DNA of 53,995 bases. Source: an uncultured Bacteroidales bacterium. Lineage in GTDB: Bacteria > Bacteroidota > Bacteroidia > Bacteroidales > P3. The position numbers were made by a program, and so were the translations under genes. This document shows, piece after piece, positions 53,396 through 53,995 of this stretch. The stretch lies in NCBI GenBank assembly GCA_949291555.1, contig CASEWE010000014.1:1-53995 (forward strand), given 5' to 3'. The notes under the pieces are model-generated. The model saw only the letters and a list, made by a program, of their open reading frames with translations, was not told the DNA's origin and did no database searches. Every line of letters starts with the position of its first letter. Positions within the stretch are counted from its first letter, which is position 1.

Positions 53396-53917
53396 CCCGG
53401 CACAAAGATAGGTCGGGAAAACCGAAGCCAAGCAGTCCCTGCCGCCTCCCAAGGCCTTTTTTCGACCAATGGAAACAAAGAACCGACAAAACTCGCATTC
53501 CGGACCCGCAAGCGTGCCGGGATGGAAAGCCGGCCCTCGCCCCTTTGGCAACATGCCTCGCTTCCGACCCGACAGCCCGATAAACCACCCCTCGATTCCA
53601 GCCCTCCGCCAGCCTGCAAGAGACCATTCCAAGGCGGCGGCTCCCGGGCATTGGCCCCGCCCCCGCGCAGGTAATCCGGTTTTCTCCCGAAACGGGAAAA
53701 TACCCCAGAACAAACCCCGGCCGGGAAAAGCAAGGAAACAATCCTATCAATTAAATGATTTAAGATTATAAAAAAAGAAAACCAAAACATCCCCCGGCCG
53801 GGAAGGAAAGGAAACAAAAGCAATCAGCCGATTCCAAGACACCTGGGATGACAAACCAAAGGAAACAATCCCCGTTGGAGGATGCAGGAAGCATCCCCGG
53901 CCAGCCCCCAAAAAGGC

Positions 53918-53947
53918 AAAAAAAAAGGGGGACCTCCCCGGTCCCCC
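53918..53947 (-). terminator. Rho-independent terminator of the rRNA operon
   Basis: On the minus strand a perfect 8-bp stem GGGGGACC / GGTCCCCC with a 5-nt loop is followed by nine T. It lies just after the 5S rRNA 3' end and ends transcription entering from the right. Confidence 0.9.
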
Positions 53948-53952
53948 CTGCA

Positions 53953-53995
53953 GGGCGGCGACGACCTACTCTCCCGCACCCCTCGTGCAGTACCA
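53953..53995 (-). rRNA. rrf: 5S rRNA, 3' end only
   Basis: The minus strand reads TGGTACTGC, then GCGGGAGAGTAGGTCG and a GC-rich 3' end, the conserved 3' third of bacterial 5S rRNA. The rest lies beyond the right edge, so an rRNA operon transcribed leftward ends here. The exact 3' end is uncertain by a few bases. Confidence 0.85.

Larger units (their letters stand above)
53197..53917. other. Intergenic region between the LytS-type kinase and the rRNA terminator
   Basis: About 720 bp without a gene. It holds two identical palindromic elements (53234-53395) plus a truncated third left end (53403-53410), a GC-rich stretch with nothing recognised (53411-53710), and a short repeated motif CCCCGGCCGGGAA followed by AAGGAAACAA (53715-53741 and 53792-53816) flanking an AT-rich segment. 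Confidence 0.6.

Noticed and set aside
53234..53410. CRISPR-like array
   Set aside because: There are only two identical units with no variable spacers. The unit is itself a long palindrome with a promoter box, and no cas genes are present.
53197..53823. N-terminal extension of the LytS-type kinase
   Set aside because: The frame is open, but it runs through two identical palindromic elements and promoter boxes. The membrane protein start at 53196 fits the family.

Overview
The window looks like a chromosomal piece of a fairly GC-rich member of the Bacteroidales (Bacteroidota). The reasons are: promoter -7 boxes of the Bacteroidetes form TAnnTTTG in front of many genes and few strong Shine-Dalgarno sites; a GlsA/GlsB glycine-lipid pair; methylmalonyl-CoA mutase small subunit and epimerase; LytS/LytTR-type signalling; secreted proteins with InlB-type B-repeats, lamin-tail and FN3 domains; and the 3' end of a 5S rRNA. 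No mobile element, CRISPR array or tRNA was seen.

Layout. 1-8293 (minus): a giant secreted subtilisin-like protease fused to an endonuclease I domain, a lamin-tail domain and an array of B-repeats. It runs off the left edge and is frameshifted by a 10-bp duplication close to that edge. A small AraC-type regulator (8886-9311) diverges from it. 9386-25679 (minus): the division and cell-wall (dcw) cluster in the order mraZ-rsmH-ftsL-ftsI-murE-mraY-murD-ftsW-murG-murC-ftsQ-ftsA-ftsZ, read right to left. mraZ is preceded by a promoter and four TGGGA boxes on a 10-bp grid, a good candidate MraZ operator. The striking anomaly is murD: only the first few residues and the C-terminal third remain. 26208-33499 (plus): glsA, glsB, engB, mutA, mntP, queD and apbE. 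33619-43115 (minus): a PIF1-like helicase with an HRDC-like C-terminus, then two secreted proteins of unknown function (745 and 1485 aa) that look like one module. 43638-46680 (plus): methylmalonyl-CoA epimerase and a large orphan sensor kinase. 46898-50223 (minus): dGTPase-like HD hydrolase, SUI1/YciH and glycyl-tRNA synthetase. 50535-51098 (plus): a secreted DUF2141 protein. 51296-53196 (minus): a LytS-type kinase and LytTR regulator pair. The right edge holds the terminator and 3' end of an rRNA operon.

How it fits together. The dcw cluster makes UDP-MurNAc-peptide (MurC/D/E), lipid I and II (MraY/MurG), polymerises and cross-links it at the septum (FtsW/FtsI) and builds the division ring (FtsZ/A/Q/L). 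MutA and Mce belong to the succinate/propionate branch, although MutB is not present. GlsA/GlsB make glycine lipids.

Most notable points: the internally deleted murD; a palindromic element with covarying stems and a built-in -7 box in front of two unrelated operons; the protease-nuclease fusion with its frameshift; the unrecognised pair of large secreted proteins; and the MraZ operator. All functional statements come from reading motifs and family knowledge; no database search was run.
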